Source of the DNA: Alphaproteobacteria bacterium
GTDB lineage: Bacteria > Pseudomonadota > Alphaproteobacteria > Thalassobaculales > Thalassobaculaceae
Assembly: GCA_024742275.1 (NCBI GenBank)
Contig: JANSYS010000012.1
Location: 59,359-123,358 of the forward strand
Length of the DNA stretch: 64,000 nucleotides
Direction of reading: 5' to 3'
Shown here: piece after piece, positions 17,885 through 27,626 of the stretch
Numbering within the stretch: the first letter of the stretch is position 1
Layout: every line of letters starts with the position of its first letter
The notes under the pieces: model-generated
Database searches by the model: none
Told to the model about the DNA's origin: nothing
The model's input: the letters and a program-made list of their open reading frames with translations, nothing else
Translations under genes and position numbers: made by a program

Positions 17885-19885
17885 TCAAAGCATGTACAAC
17901 ACGATGATGGCGGTCGCGCTCAGGCTGCCGACGACGCCGGAGGCGACGGCAGCCACCTGTTCGCCAAGCTCGGTTGCCATATGCTCCCTATTGTTCAGTT
18001 CCAGGGAAAGCTGTTCTATCTGCGCGCCACAGTATCGGTGCTCCTGCTGAGCGTGAGCGTAGCCCTGCTGGTCACGCTGGATTGCTTTCTGATCTGAGTA
18101 GATCGCCTGCAGTTCCATGAGCATGCCGGTCTCAGCGGCGCGCGCGACATTCGCCTCCACCGCCTTGCGTTGCTTGAGGTTGTGGAAACTGTCGACCGCC
18201 GGCTCCATCAATTCCGCAAACCACGCCGCCAGGGCCGGGGCCGGTCCGTTCTTGGTCATCACCTGGATACGGGCGAGAAGGGACAGAGCTGCGAGCGTCT
18301 GATTTGTTCCGGTCGTGTCGTTGGCGGAAAGCGCGCGCAGATACCGCTCGTCCACGTCAGTAGAGCGCGCTGCGGCGAACGCGGCGATGTGGCGGTCGAT
18401 GGGGGTCCTGGGCCGGTCCCGCCCCTTGGCTGCGCCTTCCATTGCTGGGATCAGCCGATCGATCGTGGTGACGAAGAACGGCTCGATGAGCGGTGAAAGG
18501 CAGTGGAGGTGGCGGTTGAGTTCGTACAGGACCCGCTCGATTCCGTAGCCCATTCCGGACATGTTCAACGGAACCGGCAGTTTGTCGAAGATTCCGTACA
18601 TTTCGTTCAGATCCGACCGGCTGCGTGTCTGCAGCCCCATCCAGGCACCAATGAACTTACCGTTCACAAGGTCGGCAATCTTCTGACGCATATCCTCGCG
18701 GTCGAATCCCATCGCCAGTGCCGGGCCGACGCCGTCCACATGGGCGCTGAAGCCCTTGTGTCGCAGCGGCGCGCCCGGATCGAGCGCCATACAGGCCCGC
18801 GTCACCAGGCGCGGGTTCTCGGAATCCGGCGTCTTGGCCAACAGCGCTTGGCTTCCGACCGTCTTGGTGATCGCGTCCACCACCCGCTCGTCGGTCAGGC
18901 TACGCCGAAGCCAGTTGTCGAAATCCTGCCCTCGGACTACCTCGCCGGAGACCATCCAATTCCGTCCGAGCGCGTCGGCTGCAGATCGCACGTTGTCGTA
19001 GTCGCGTCCGGCGATGGTGATCGGGCGGGCGGCTTTCGGCGGCAGCTTCGCCTGTTTGGGCGTCAGCCGCCGACCGCCGATCCAGAGCTCGACCTCGCGA
19101 ACCGACCATCGATCGCGCGGATCATCGGCGAGCAGGCCGCGCAGCAGCTCGACCATGTTCATCTGGATCCGGGCTCCCGCCGTCAGCGTGGCATAGGAGC
19201 TCGTAGTGATTTTGCGTTCGACCAGTTCCGCCGCCGATGCGTCATGGACCGGATTCCGGCCGAGGAGCAGAAAGATCAGGCAGACGCCGATGGCATAGAG
19301 GTCGTCGCTGACGCTCCCGCGACCCCGCGCCTCCGGGTCCGCCATGCTTTGTTCCAGGGTCTCGCAGAAGGTCGGATTGTAAAGGCCCGGCGGGGCCGTG
19401 AGCGCGTCGCCCAGAATGATATGCCGCTTATTGGCGTCGGAGTAGAACAGGTTGTCCGGGCGGATTGCCCGGTGAGGCACGCCGCGGGCCGACATGTCGC
19501 GCAGCACGTTCATGGCCGGCGTCAGGAAATTCCGGGTGATCGCCTCGTCGCTGAGAGGCGTGATCGTGGAAGCTGGGTTCATCGCGACGCGGCCGCCGAG
19601 CGGTTTCTCGTAGGCGACAATCGCAAGCCGCCGATTCATCGGTCGCCAAGTGGCGATGCCCCACTCGACGAATCGGATGAGCCCGTTGGTGGTGAACCCC
19701 CGCATGGACTCCAGATCTTGATGACGATAGGGGATCCGTGGATCGCAGACATACGCGACCATTTCCCCCTGGCTTTCCCGGCGGGCTTTGGCGGCGTAGG
19801 CGGCCGCGTTTTGAAGATTGAACTCGGGAAGCGGACGATCGGGGTCGATCTCGATCCGTTCCCTAAGGACGACAGGGTCCGCCAC
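17885..19885 (-). CDS. Tail-anchored protein kinase-like protein (probable pseudokinase)
   Basis: 666 residues from GTG 19885. Residues about 70-290 resemble the C-lobe of Hanks-type Ser/Thr kinases: GVPHRAIRPDN at 136-145 in place of HRDxKxxN, LGDAL near 160 in place of the DFG motif, and SDDLYAIGVCLIFLLLG matching the conserved helix-F DxxSLG segment. The catalytic Asp of HRD is Ala and the glycine loop is not evident, so catalysis is doubtful. The remaining ~370 residues match nothing I know. A single hydrophobic helix closes the chain (VVGSLSATAIIVLYML), suggesting C-terminal membrane anchoring with the kinase part in the cytoplasm. It is followed by a small membrane protein gene. Confidence 0.75.
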   Translation of the reverse strand: MADPVVLRERIEIDPDRPLPEFNLQNAAAYAAKARRESQGEMVAYVCDPRIPYRHQDLESMRGFTTNGLIRFVEWGIATWRPMNRRLAIVAYEKPLGGRVAMNPASTITPLSDEAITRNFLTPAMNVLRDMSARGVPHRAIRPDNLFYSDANKRHIILGDALTAPPGLYNPTFCETLEQSMADPEARGRGSVSDDLYAIGVCLIFLLLGRNPVHDASAAELVERKITTSSYATLTAGARIQMNMVELLRGLLADDPRDRWSVREVELWIGGRRLTPKQAKLPPKAARPITIAGRDYDNVRSAADALGRNWMVSGEVVRGQDFDNWLRRSLTDERVVDAITKTVGSQALLAKTPDSENPRLVTRACMALDPGAPLRHKGFSAHVDGVGPALAMGFDREDMRQKIADLVNGKFIGAWMGLQTRSRSDLNEMYGIFDKLPVPLNMSGMGYGIERVLYELNRHLHCLSPLIEPFFVTTIDRLIPAMEGAAKGRDRPRTPIDRHIAAFAAARSTDVDERYLRALSANDTTGTNQTLAALSLLARIQVMTKNGPAPALAAWFAELMEPAVDSFHNLKQRKAVEANVARAAETGMLMELQAIYSDQKAIQRDQQGYAHAQQEHRYCGAQIEQLSLELNNREHMATELGEQVAAVASGVVGSLSATAIIVLYML

Positions 19886-19987
19886 GTATGAGTCCTCCAG
19901 CCGCGCGACTCAAGGCGCGCGCGTGAAGTCTAGCACGCCGCATCGCGCGGTCGAAGATCCGGGGCGGTCGCGACCGACCGGCCGGCC

Positions 19988-21280
19988 TCAGTCGGCGAAC
20001 GGATCCTCCATCAGAATGGTATCCTCGCGTTCGGGCGAGGTCGACAGAAGGGTGACGGGCGCTCCGATCAGCTCTTCCACCCGGCGCACGTATTTGATCG
20101 CATTCGCAGGGAGCTGGCCCCATGAGCGTGCGCCCTTCGTGCTCTCCGACCAGCCCTCGATGGTCTCGTAGACCGGCTCGACCCGACGCTGTGCCGCCAT
20201 GCCGGCGGGAAAGTAGTCGATCGTCTCGCCGTCCAGGATGTAGCCGGTACAGACCTTCAGTTCCTCAAGGCCGTCCAGGACGTCGAGCTTGGTCAGCGCA
20301 ATGCCGGTGATGCCGCCGGTTCGGACCGCCTGGCGCACCATCACGGCGTCGAACCACCCGCAGCGCCGCGCCCGACCGGTGACGACGCCGAACTCCCGGC
20401 CCCGCTCGCCCAGCAGCTTGCCGGTCTCGTCCGTGAGTTCGGTCGGGAACGGGCCTTCGCCGACCCGAGTTGTATAGGCCTTGGCGATACCGAGAACGGT
20501 GCCGATCGAGGTCGGGCCGATGCCGGAGCCGGTAGCCGCCTGCCCGGCGACGGTATTGGAGGAGGTGACGAACGGGTAGGTGCCGTGATCGACGTCCAGC
20601 ATGACCGCCTGGGCCCCTTCGAACAGGATACGCTTGCCGGCACGTCGGGCGGCGTCGAGGCGCTCGGAAACCCGGCAGGCGTAGGGCAGGATCTTCGGTG
20701 CGATCGCCTCCAACTCGGCGACCAACGCCTCGGCATCGATCTCTGGCTGACCGAGACCGCGCAGATAGGCGTTGTGGTGCTCGGCAAGGTAGGCGGCCTT
20801 GGCCTTCACGGTCTCCGGCTCCGCCAGATCGCCGACGCGGATCGCCCGGCGGCCGACCTTGTCCTCGTATGCGGGGCCGATTCCGCGCCCGGTGGTGCCG
20901 ATCTTGCTGTCGCCGCGCGCTCTCTCACGGGCCTGATCGAGCATGCGGTGGACAGGCAGGATCAGCGCGGCGACTTCCGAGATCTGCAGGTCGTCCGGCG
21001 TCAGGGAGATGCCCTGTTCCTCGATCTGCTGCTTCTCGGCGACGAAGGCCCAGGGGTCGACCACCACGCCGTTGCCGATCACCGAGAGCTTACCCTTGCG
21101 GACAACGCCGGACGGCAGGAGGCTCAGCTTGAACGTCTGGTTGCCGATGACGAGCGTATGGCCGGCGTTGTGTCCGCCCTGAAACCGGACCACCACGTCA
21201 GCGCGTTCCGACAGCCAGTCGACGATCTTGCCTTTTCCCTCGTCGCCCCATTGGGCGCCGATCACCGCGACATTGCTCAT
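19988..21280 (-). CDS. purA: Adenylosuccinate synthetase
   Basis: 430 residues; GTP-dependent joining of IMP and aspartate, first step of AMP synthesis from IMP. The N-terminus [18 protein letters not shown] is the GTP-binding P-loop with catalytic Asp. Further motifs: [12 protein letters not shown] with catalytic His, [31 protein letters not shown] and [14 protein letters not shown]. Length and motifs are standard. It lies 34 bases after hisZ on the same strand, an arrangement conserved among alphaproteobacteria that links purine and histidine synthesis. Confidence 0.97.
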   Translation of the reverse strand: MSNVAVIGAQWGDEGKGKIVDWLSERADVVVRFQGGHNAGHTLVIGNQTFKLSLLPSGVVRKGKLSVIGNGVVVDPWAFVAEKQQIEEQGISLTPDDLQISEVAALILPVHRMLDQARERARGDSKIGTTGRGIGPAYEDKVGRRAIRVGDLAEPETVKAKAAYLAEHHNAYLRGLGQPEIDAEALVAELEAIAPKILPYACRVSERLDAARRAGKRILFEGAQAVMLDVDHGTYPFVTSSNTVAGQAATGSGIGPTSIGTVLGIAKAYTTRVGEGPFPTELTDETGKLLGERGREFGVVTGRARRCGWFDAVMVRQAVRTGGITGIALTKLDVLDGLEELKVCTGYILDGETIDYFPAGMAAQRRVEPVYETIEGWSESTKGARSWGQLPANAIKYVRRVEELIGAPVTLLSTSPEREDTILMEDPFAD

Positions 21281-21314
21281 GCTCTTGTCCCCAGTCTGTG
21301 CGGCCTCGACGGCC

Positions 21315-22502
21315 TCAGCTCAGCGCCGCCACATGGCCGTCGCGCAGAATGAAAGTGCAGCCCATGCGCCGGGCCTCGGACTCGGCGTCTTCCGCCGGCG
21401 TCAGTCCAGCCACCGTGATTCGGCCTTGCCGCCGCAGCGCCGCCGCCTGATCCCGCGGCGTACCGTGCGGTAGAAAGACTGTCTCGGGGCGTTTCGGGTC
21501 GGGCAGGGCCTGCAGGACACGTTCAAGATAGAGGGTGAAGCCGGTGGCCGTCCCGTCGGGATCGTGATTGGGCTGGTAACGGCCGCCTCGGCCCATTTCC
21601 GCCCTGACGCCGCGGGCAAAGAGGCTGAAGGCGATGCCCGTATGGTACTCGAAGCCTCTGTTTTCCGCCGGATCGAGCGTCACCGACAGGTCCGGTTCCA
21701 CGGCGGTCACCAAGTCGACGACCTGGGTCAGTCGGTTCAGGGCAGACCGGGCGTCGCCCGGCAGGTCGAGCGCCGTCAGAGCGCGCATCGCAGAGTCTCG
21801 CGGACCGGCGGCCTCCAGCAGGTCTACAAGGACGGAGGCTGAGTCGCCCGCGATCTCCTCCACCGCCGCCACGTCCTTGCGATCGATGGCCTGGCGCAGG
21901 GCGGTCATTGTCTTGCGCGGCAGGTCGAGTTGCGCCAGCACCGTCGGCACGAGCGTCGGCACCATCAGGTCCAGGGACATGCGCTCGACGCCGACCGCGC
22001 GCAGGGTCTCGATGGCGACGAGAATGATCTCGGCGTCCGCTTCGGCGGTCGAGCTGCCGATCAGCTCGGCGCCGACCTGCACGACCTCACGCTCGGGATT
22101 GAGCTGGCTTGCCGTTGTCCGCAGAACCTCACCGGCGTAGCAGAGCCTGATCGGCCTCGGCGCGTTCTTGAGGCGGGAGGTGGCGATGCGGGCCGCCTGT
22201 GCCGTCATATCTGCGCGCAGGCCCATCATCCGCTGGGAAATGGGATCCATCAGCCGGAACACGCGCTCGGCTGTGGCGGCGCCCGGGCCCTGTAGAAGAC
22301 TGGTCTCGAACTCGATCAGCGGCGGCTTCACCCGCAGGTACCCGTGTCCGATGGCCGTTGACATCATACGGTCGATCAGCCGGGCTTCGTTGGCCGCGTT
22401 CGGCGCGAGGATGTCACGAAAGCCCGCCGGCAGGAGGGCGGTCTGGGCGGGATCCAGGACGGGATCGTCGGTCACGGGACGCAGATACCTTTGGGTCGTC
22501 AC
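21315..22502 (-). CDS. hisZ: ATP phosphoribosyltransferase regulatory subunit
   Basis: 395 residues from a GTG at 22502. A class II histidyl-tRNA-synthetase-like protein without the anticodon-binding domain: [24 protein letters not shown] at the N-terminus, [15 protein letters not shown] (motif 2 region), [14 protein letters not shown] and RGGRYQPN toward the C-terminus. HisZ forms a complex with the short HisG, activating the first step of histidine synthesis and conferring feedback control. hisG is not in the window. It is co-oriented with and 34 bases from purA. Confidence 0.92.
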   Translation of the reverse strand: MTTQRYLRPVTDDPVLDPAQTALLPAGFRDILAPNAANEARLIDRMMSTAIGHGYLRVKPPLIEFETSLLQGPGAATAERVFRLMDPISQRMMGLRADMTAQAARIATSRLKNAPRPIRLCYAGEVLRTTASQLNPEREVVQVGAELIGSSTAEADAEIILVAIETLRAVGVERMSLDLMVPTLVPTVLAQLDLPRKTMTALRQAIDRKDVAAVEEIAGDSASVLVDLLEAAGPRDSAMRALTALDLPGDARSALNRLTQVVDLVTAVEPDLSVTLDPAENRGFEYHTGIAFSLFARGVRAEMGRGGRYQPNHDPDGTATGFTLYLERVLQALPDPKRPETVFLPHGTPRDQAAALRRQGRITVAGLTPAEDAESEARRMGCTFILRDGHVAALS

Positions 22503-22635
22503 GATTCCACCGTCAGGTGGCGCCCTCTGTTAGAGGAAACCGACCCGGAGGGCAACGGGTGAGGCGGTGGACGTCCCGCCGTCCGCCCGGCGCTTCCCGG
22601 CGCAGGGCCGGGAAGCGTGTCGTGTGCGGTGTGGG

Positions 22636-23508
22636 TCAGTCGACCCGCTTGCCGCCCTCGTAGCGGTACCAGCCGCGGCCGTAGCGCCGTCCCAGGCGGC
22701 CGGCGGCGTGGAGCTGCTTGATGGTCGGCCGGGTGTGCATACGGTCGCCATAGGCGTCCTCGAGGATCTGACTGACCTTCAGGGTCAGGTCGATGGTGAT
22801 GTTGTCCATCAGTTCGAACGGGCCGACCGGATGGCCGAGGCCGAGGCGGCAGCCAGTGTCGATATCGGCCGGGGTGCAGGCGCCTTCCTCGACCAGGCGG
22901 ATCGCCTCGTCCCACATGGCGAACAGGATGCGGTTGACGGCGAAGCCGACCACGTCCTTGACCTGGATCGGGGTTTTGCCCGGCAGCTCGACCATTGCCG
23001 TGGCGCGCTTGACCACCTCGGGATCGCTGTCCATGCCGCTGATCACCTCGACCAGCTTCATACGGCTGACCGGCGAGAAGAAGTGCAGGCCCAGGAAATT
23101 GCCCTGGCGCGCCTCCGAGAAGTAGGAGGCCAGCACCGAGATCGAGATCGACGAGGTGTTCGAGGCGATGATCGCGTCCGGCTTGCAGACGGCGTCGAGC
23201 TCCTTGTAGAGCGCGCCCTTGGCCTCCTGGTCCTCGGTGATCGCCTCGATCACCAGATCACAGTCGCCGAAGGTTGAGACATCGGTGAAGGTCTCGATAT
23301 TCGCCAGGGCCCGGGGTTTGTCCTCCTCTGCGAAGAAACCGCGGCCGATGCCGGCATCCAGCGTCTTCTCCAGCTTGGCCATCGCCTTGTCGACGAACTC
23401 CTGGCTGGAGTCCATCATCCGGACCTTGACGTCGGCAAGCGCGTAAACGAGCGCGATTTCGGAACCCATCATGCCGGCGCCGCACACGCCGAGACGTTGG
23501 ATGGTCAT
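22636..23508 (-). CDS. 3-hydroxyacyl-CoA (3-hydroxybutyryl-CoA) dehydrogenase
   Basis: 290 residues. An NAD-binding Rossmann domain starts at residue 6 with GVCGAGMMGSEIA. The catalytic segment IASNTSSISIS and HFFSPVSRMKLVE (active His) follow, and then the C-terminal dimerisation domain with GFAVNRILFAMWDEA and RLGLGHPVGPFELMD. It oxidises 3-hydroxyacyl-CoA, or reduces acetoacetyl-CoA, in fatty-acid or butanoate metabolism. GGAGGAC precedes the ATG. It lies downstream of the acyl-CoA dehydrogenase and SDR genes, all on the minus strand, a probable beta-oxidation operon. Confidence 0.92.
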   Translation of the reverse strand: MTIQRLGVCGAGMMGSEIALVYALADVKVRMMDSSQEFVDKAMAKLEKTLDAGIGRGFFAEEDKPRALANIETFTDVSTFGDCDLVIEAITEDQEAKGALYKELDAVCKPDAIIASNTSSISISVLASYFSEARQGNFLGLHFFSPVSRMKLVEVISGMDSDPEVVKRATAMVELPGKTPIQVKDVVGFAVNRILFAMWDEAIRLVEEGACTPADIDTGCRLGLGHPVGPFELMDNITIDLTLKVSQILEDAYGDRMHTRPTIKQLHAAGRLGRRYGRGWYRYEGGKRVD

Positions 23509-23553
23509 GGGATCGTCCTCCAGAACGGTAGAGTCATAGGGCGGTGGTCAGTC

Positions 23554-25335
23554 TCAGAACCAGCTCTCTTGCACATCGACAAGCGTCGCGTCGAGTGATT
23601 GCAGCAGTCGGGCGCGCTGTTCCGCTCTCGGCAGCTCCCAGCGGGCGACATAGCGGGCGGCTGCGAGCTTGCCTTTGGCGAAGTCGCCGGTCTCACCCGC
23701 CGCGGCGATCGCCTGTCGAGTCCAGATCCATCCGAACACGGTGAGGCCGGCGAGATCCATGTACGCTTCGGCATTGGCCAGCAGTCGGATCGGGCCGATC
23801 TCGGGCGCCACGCCCGTCAGCTTCTCGGTAGTATCGACCAGCCAGTTCCGGGCGATCCGCGTGGCGTCCCGAATCTCGGCAACCTCTTGGATCTCGGCCG
23901 CCTCCAGGATGGTTGCGTCGATCTCCTCGATGACCGCGGAAAAAGCGGCGCCGCCGTGGATCGACGCTTTGCGGCCGAGCAGGTCGATCGCCTGGATGGC
24001 GTTGGTGCCCTCGTGGATCGGGTTCAGCCGGTTGTCGCGGTAGAAACGCTCGACCGGGAAGTCGCGGGTGTAGCCATAGCCGCCGAAGACCTGCATAGCG
24101 TTGTGGTTGGCGACCAGAGCCTGATCGGAGAACCATGCCTTGATGATCGGTGTGAGGAAGTCGAGGAGCAGGCTCTCGCGCCGGCGCAGATCCTCGTCCG
24201 GGTCGTGATTGGCCCTGTCGATCCGCAAGGCGAGGTCGAGCGCCAGCATCAAGCCGCCCTCGGCGACTGCCTTCTGCTGCAGAAGCATGCGCTTCACATC
24301 GGCATGCTCGATCAACCGAAGCTGTGGCGTGGTCGGATCCTTGTCGCCCGGATGGCGTCCCTGGGGCCGCTCCCGAGCATAGGCGAGGCTCTCCATGTAC
24401 CCCTGATAGGCCAGCATGATGGCGCCGAAGGCCACGCCGACGCGGGCCTCGTTCATCATGTGGAACATCTGCAGGAGGCCCTTGTTCGGCTCGCCGACGA
24501 TCCAGCCGATGCAGTCGTCGTCTTCGCCGAAGCTGAGCGCGGTGTTGACCGTCCCGCGATAGCCCATCTTGTGGTTCAGCCCGATCAGCCGCACGCCGTT
24601 CGGCGCCCCCGGTCGCCCGGCGTCGTCGAGACGGTAGCGCGGGACGATGAAGAGGCTCAGGCCCTTGACGCCCGGCGGAGCGCCGTCGATGCGGGCGAGG
24701 GTCATGTGGACGATGTTTCCGGCGATTTCGTGCTCGCCGCCCGACGTCCACATCTTCGAACCCTTGATGGCGTAGGAGCCGTCGTCCAGCGGCTGCGCCA
24801 TTGTCCGCACATCGGATAGGGAGGACCCGGCATGGGGTTCCGACAACGCCATGGTGCCGAGGAATCGGCCTTCGAGCATCGGCTGCATCCAAAGGCGCTG
24901 CTGCTCCGCGGAACCGTGGGCGTGGATCAGGTTGGCCGCGGCGATGGTGAGAAACGGATAGGCGGCGGTCGGTACGTTCGCCGCCTTGAAATGGGCGAAG
25001 GCGGCCTGCTGGATCGTCCAGGGGAGCTGCATGCCGCCGCGATCGGCGTCGTGGTGGGCCGCCATGAAACCGGCCTCCGCGAAGGCGCGCACCGCCTCGC
25101 CGATCTCGGGGATCAGCACGACCTTGCCGTTCTCGAGATACGGCTCGTTGGCGTCGGCCTTGGCGGCGTGCGGTCTGAATTTCTCCTCGGCGATACGCCG
25201 TGCGGTCTCGATCACCGCATCGAAGGTCTCGCGCCCATGATCGGCGAACCGGTCGTAGCGGGTCAGCTGTTCGGCGTCGAGGACGCGCCAGAGGGCGAAG
25301 TCCAAGTCACGCGGATCGATCAGTGGCGGCGCCAT
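23554..25335 (-). CDS. Acyl-CoA dehydrogenase (long form)
   Basis: 593 residues, a FAD-dependent acyl-CoA dehydrogenase of the ~600-residue type with an extra C-terminal domain. Visible: FLGTMALSEPHAGSSLSDVRT flavin/substrate loop, KMWTSGGEHEIAGNIVHM, then VFGGYGYTRDFPVERFYRDN and INPIHEGTN-like segment (LNPIHEGTNAIQAIDLLGRK), which contains the catalytic Glu of this subgroup. It introduces the 2,3 double bond of acyl-CoA and passes electrons to ETF. Its ATG is four bases after the stop of the upstream SDR gene, so the two are tightly coupled. Chain-length preference is unknown. Confidence 0.93.
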   Translation of the reverse strand: MAPPLIDPRDLDFALWRVLDAEQLTRYDRFADHGRETFDAVIETARRIAEEKFRPHAAKADANEPYLENGKVVLIPEIGEAVRAFAEAGFMAAHHDADRGGMQLPWTIQQAAFAHFKAANVPTAAYPFLTIAAANLIHAHGSAEQQRLWMQPMLEGRFLGTMALSEPHAGSSLSDVRTMAQPLDDGSYAIKGSKMWTSGGEHEIAGNIVHMTLARIDGAPPGVKGLSLFIVPRYRLDDAGRPGAPNGVRLIGLNHKMGYRGTVNTALSFGEDDDCIGWIVGEPNKGLLQMFHMMNEARVGVAFGAIMLAYQGYMESLAYARERPQGRHPGDKDPTTPQLRLIEHADVKRMLLQQKAVAEGGLMLALDLALRIDRANHDPDEDLRRRESLLLDFLTPIIKAWFSDQALVANHNAMQVFGGYGYTRDFPVERFYRDNRLNPIHEGTNAIQAIDLLGRKASIHGGAAFSAVIEEIDATILEAAEIQEVAEIRDATRIARNWLVDTTEKLTGVAPEIGPIRLLANAEAYMDLAGLTVFGWIWTRQAIAAAGETGDFAKGKLAAARYVARWELPRAEQRARLLQSLDATLVDVQESWF

Positions 25336-25339
25336 GGCG

Positions 25340-26098
25340 TCAGGCTACCAAAAAGCCGCCGTCGACGGTGACCACCGTCCCGGTCATATAGCGCGAGGCG
25401 TCGGAGGCGAGCAGCAGCAGGGCGCCGTCCAGATCGTCCGATTGGCCGAGCTGGCGCTGGGGAATGCCCTTCACCAGCTTCTCGCCGGCCGGCGTGTGAA
25501 AGAAGTCGCTGTTGATCGGGGTTTCGATGTAGCCGGGCGCCAGGGCGTTGACCCTCACGCCGACCCGGGCCAGCTCGAGGCCCATGGACTTGGTGAGCTG
25601 GATCAGGGCCGCCTTCGACGCGCAGTAGCTCGACAAATGTCCGATCACGCTCTGGCCCAGCACGCTGGCGATGTTGATGATCGAGCCACCATTCCGGTCC
25701 GCCATCCGCCTGGCCGCCTCCTGACCGGCGAGGAAGCAGCCCTTGAGATTGGTGTCCAGCACCGAGTCCCAGTCTTCGACGGTCATCTCCAGGAACGGCT
25801 TGGTCACAGCGATGCCGGCATTGTTGACCAGGACGTCCACGGGGCCGAGCGCCTCCTCGGCGGCGTCAAAGGCGGCGCGTACCGATGCAGGATCGATCAC
25901 GTCCATCGACACAGCCGCCGCGATGCCGCCCGCCGCCTCGATTTCGCTCTTCAGCGCGTCGAGCTTGTTCGTTTGGCGGGCGGCGAGCGCCACTTTGGCA
26001 CCGGCGGACGCGAGGGTACGGGCGAATCCCGCGCCCAGTCCCTGGCTCGCGCCGGTCACGAGGGCGGTCTTTCCGGAAAGATCGAAGCGGTCGGACAT
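25340..26098 (-). CDS. Short-chain dehydrogenase/reductase
   Basis: 252 residues from ATG 26098. Classical SDR: cofactor loop TGASQGLGAGFA (about residue 15), NNAGI strand motif, catalytic Ser in SVLGQSVIG, and YCASK (Tyr and Lys) with NALAPGYIETPI after it. It begins the SDR, acyl-CoA dehydrogenase, hydroxyacyl-CoA dehydrogenase run, so a role as 3-ketoacyl or 2-hydroxyacyl reductase in lipid metabolism is plausible. Arg in the cofactor region (AARQTNKL) suggests NADP may be used; this is an inference. Confidence 0.9.
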   Translation of the reverse strand: MSDRFDLSGKTALVTGASQGLGAGFARTLASAGAKVALAARQTNKLDALKSEIEAAGGIAAAVSMDVIDPASVRAAFDAAEEALGPVDVLVNNAGIAVTKPFLEMTVEDWDSVLDTNLKGCFLAGQEAARRMADRNGGSIINIASVLGQSVIGHLSSYCASKAALIQLTKSMGLELARVGVRVNALAPGYIETPINSDFFHTPAGEKLVKGIPQRQLGQSDDLDGALLLLASDASRYMTGTVVTVDGGFLVA

Positions 26099-26202
26099 CG
26101 GTGGAACTCCTGCGTCGCACTGCGTGGCGCGACTCATAGCCCCCGCGTGGCGCAGGCGCCAACCCACAACCTCTGCGGCGGCCCGGTCGGAGCGTCCGGC
26201 GG

Positions 26203-26496
26203 TCAGGAGTTGGGCGCATCCGTCGAGTGAATGGGCCGGCCTTCCACCGTCGCGAAATCCACCGTCGGGACGAGGTCGGCGATCACTTGCTCGGTTTCCT
26301 GCGCGGTGCCGCAGTTGGCGATTACCGTGGGGTGGGGGCCGTCGAGGTCGCCACTGCCGAGCCGGGTCTCGATCTGGCGTTCGCAGACGGCGCGGGAGTC
26401 GTAGAACGCGTCGGCGACGGGGATCGGCTCGCACTGCGCGCCCGCGTCCGAGCAGCCGAACAGACTGAGAACGAGCAGCACCTTTTCCATATCCAT
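26203..26496 (-). CDS. Small exported protein of unknown function
   Basis: 97 residues. The N-terminus MDMEKVLLVLSLFGCSDAGAQ is a short signal peptide, with an LFGC that might serve as a lipobox or an AGA-Q cleavage site. The mature part has Cys residues at about 13, 22, 38 and 62 and no family I recognise. A GTG six bases upstream (26502) is an alternative start. It is oriented away from glyQ and its promoter region lies between the two genes. Confidence 0.6.
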   Translation of the reverse strand: MDMEKVLLVLSLFGCSDAGAQCEPIPVADAFYDSRAVCERQIETRLGSGDLDGPHPTVIANCGTAQETEQVIADLVPTVDFATVEGRPIHSTDAPNS

Positions 26497-26595
26497 AACC
26501 ACGTTTCGCCCCGTGTAACGAGACCGGCGGATGGGTGGTTCCGTTTTCGGCGACGTTCCGGGCGCCTTTCCCCTCGGCTCGCCCGCCATCCATCC

Positions 26596-26624
26596 TTGAT
26601 TTGCCTCGGGTGCCCGTCTAGGTT
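26596..26624 (+). promoter_or_regulatory. Candidate sigma-70 promoter of glyQ
   Basis: TTGATT (26596-26601) and TAGGTT (26619-26624) separated by 17 bases, 34 bases before the glyQ start. The spacing is ideal and both boxes are close to consensus for a housekeeping promoter. Confidence 0.4.
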
Positions 26625-26657
26625 CTCGCACCCGCGAAAGACCGCGAGAGACGAGAC

Positions 26658-27626
26658 ATGCCCGACGGCGACAGGCCCGGCACACCGCATCAGCCCCGCA
26701 CCGACTTCCAGTCCCTGATACTGACGCTGCAGTCCTATTGGGCCAGCAAGGGATGCGTCGTGCTTCAGCCCTATGACATGGAGGTGGGCGCCGGCACCTC
26801 CCACCCGGCGACGACGCTGCGTTCCCTTGGCCCGGACGACGTGTGGCGCACCGCCTACGTGCAGCCATCGCGGCGTCCGACGGACGGTCGCTACGGCGAG
26901 AACCCGAACCGCTTGCAGCACTACTACCAGTTTCAGGTCATCGTGAAGCCGTCGCCGGTCGATAGCCAGGAGCTCTATCTCGGCTCCCTGCGCGCCATCG
27001 GCCTCGATCCCATGGCTCACGACATCCGATTCGTCGAGGACGACTGGGAGAACCCGACCCTCGGGGCGTGGGGGCTCGGCTGGGAGGTCTGGTGCGACGG
27101 GATGGAGGTCTCGCAGTACACCTACTTCCAGCAGGTGGGCGGCATCGACTGCGCGCCGGTGAGCCTGGAGCTCACCTACGGCCTCGAACGCCTCGCCATG
27201 TACATCCAGGGCGTGGACGACGTGTACATGCTCGACTGGGACGGGATTCCGGAAGAGGACGGCGGCAAGGTCTACGGCGACGTCTACAAACAGGCGGAGC
27301 TGGAGTTCTCGACCTACAATTTTGAACACGCCGATACCGACCAGTTGTTCCGGCGATTCAAGGATTGCGAGGCCGAGTGCGCGAAGCTGCTGGAGGCGAA
27401 CCTCCCGCTGCCGGCCTATGACCAGTGCCTCAAGGCCGGTCACGCCTTCAACCTGCTCGACGCGCGCGGCGTGATCAGCGTGACCGAACGTCAGGCCTAT
27501 ATCGGCAGGGTCCGCACGCTGGCGAAGGGATGCTGCGAGAAGTGGGTCGAGGTCAGCAGCGCCTGGAAGGCCGACTGGGAAAAGAAGAAGGCGGCCGCGC
27601 GCCGCTCTGGAGCCGACAATGCCTGA
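26658..27626 (+). CDS. glyQ: Glycyl-tRNA synthetase alpha subunit
   Basis: 322 residues, a class II aminoacyl-tRNA synthetase subunit carrying the active site. Typical stretches: [35 protein letters not shown] (here [21 protein letters not shown]), [12 protein letters not shown] and [17 protein letters not shown]. It acts as an alpha2-beta2 tetramer with GlyS to charge tRNA-Gly. Its 3' end overlaps the glyS start by eight bases, indicating translational coupling. Confidence 0.97.
   Translation: MPDGDRPGTPHQPRTDFQSLILTLQSYWASKGCVVLQPYDMEVGAGTSHPATTLRSLGPDDVWRTAYVQPSRRPTDGRYGENPNRLQHYYQFQVIVKPSPVDSQELYLGSLRAIGLDPMAHDIRFVEDDWENPTLGAWGLGWEVWCDGMEVSQYTYFQQVGGIDCAPVSLELTYGLERLAMYIQGVDDVYMLDWDGIPEEDGGKVYGDVYKQAELEFSTYNFEHADTDQLFRRFKDCEAECAKLLEANLPLPAYDQCLKAGHAFNLLDARGVISVTERQAYIGRVRTLAKGCCEKWVEVSSAWKADWEKKKAAARRSGADNA

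Noticed and set aside
17473..19891. Plus-strand frames opposite the pseudokinase and membrane protein genes
   Set aside because: Antisense shadows in GC-rich DNA; composition and lack of motifs argue against coding.
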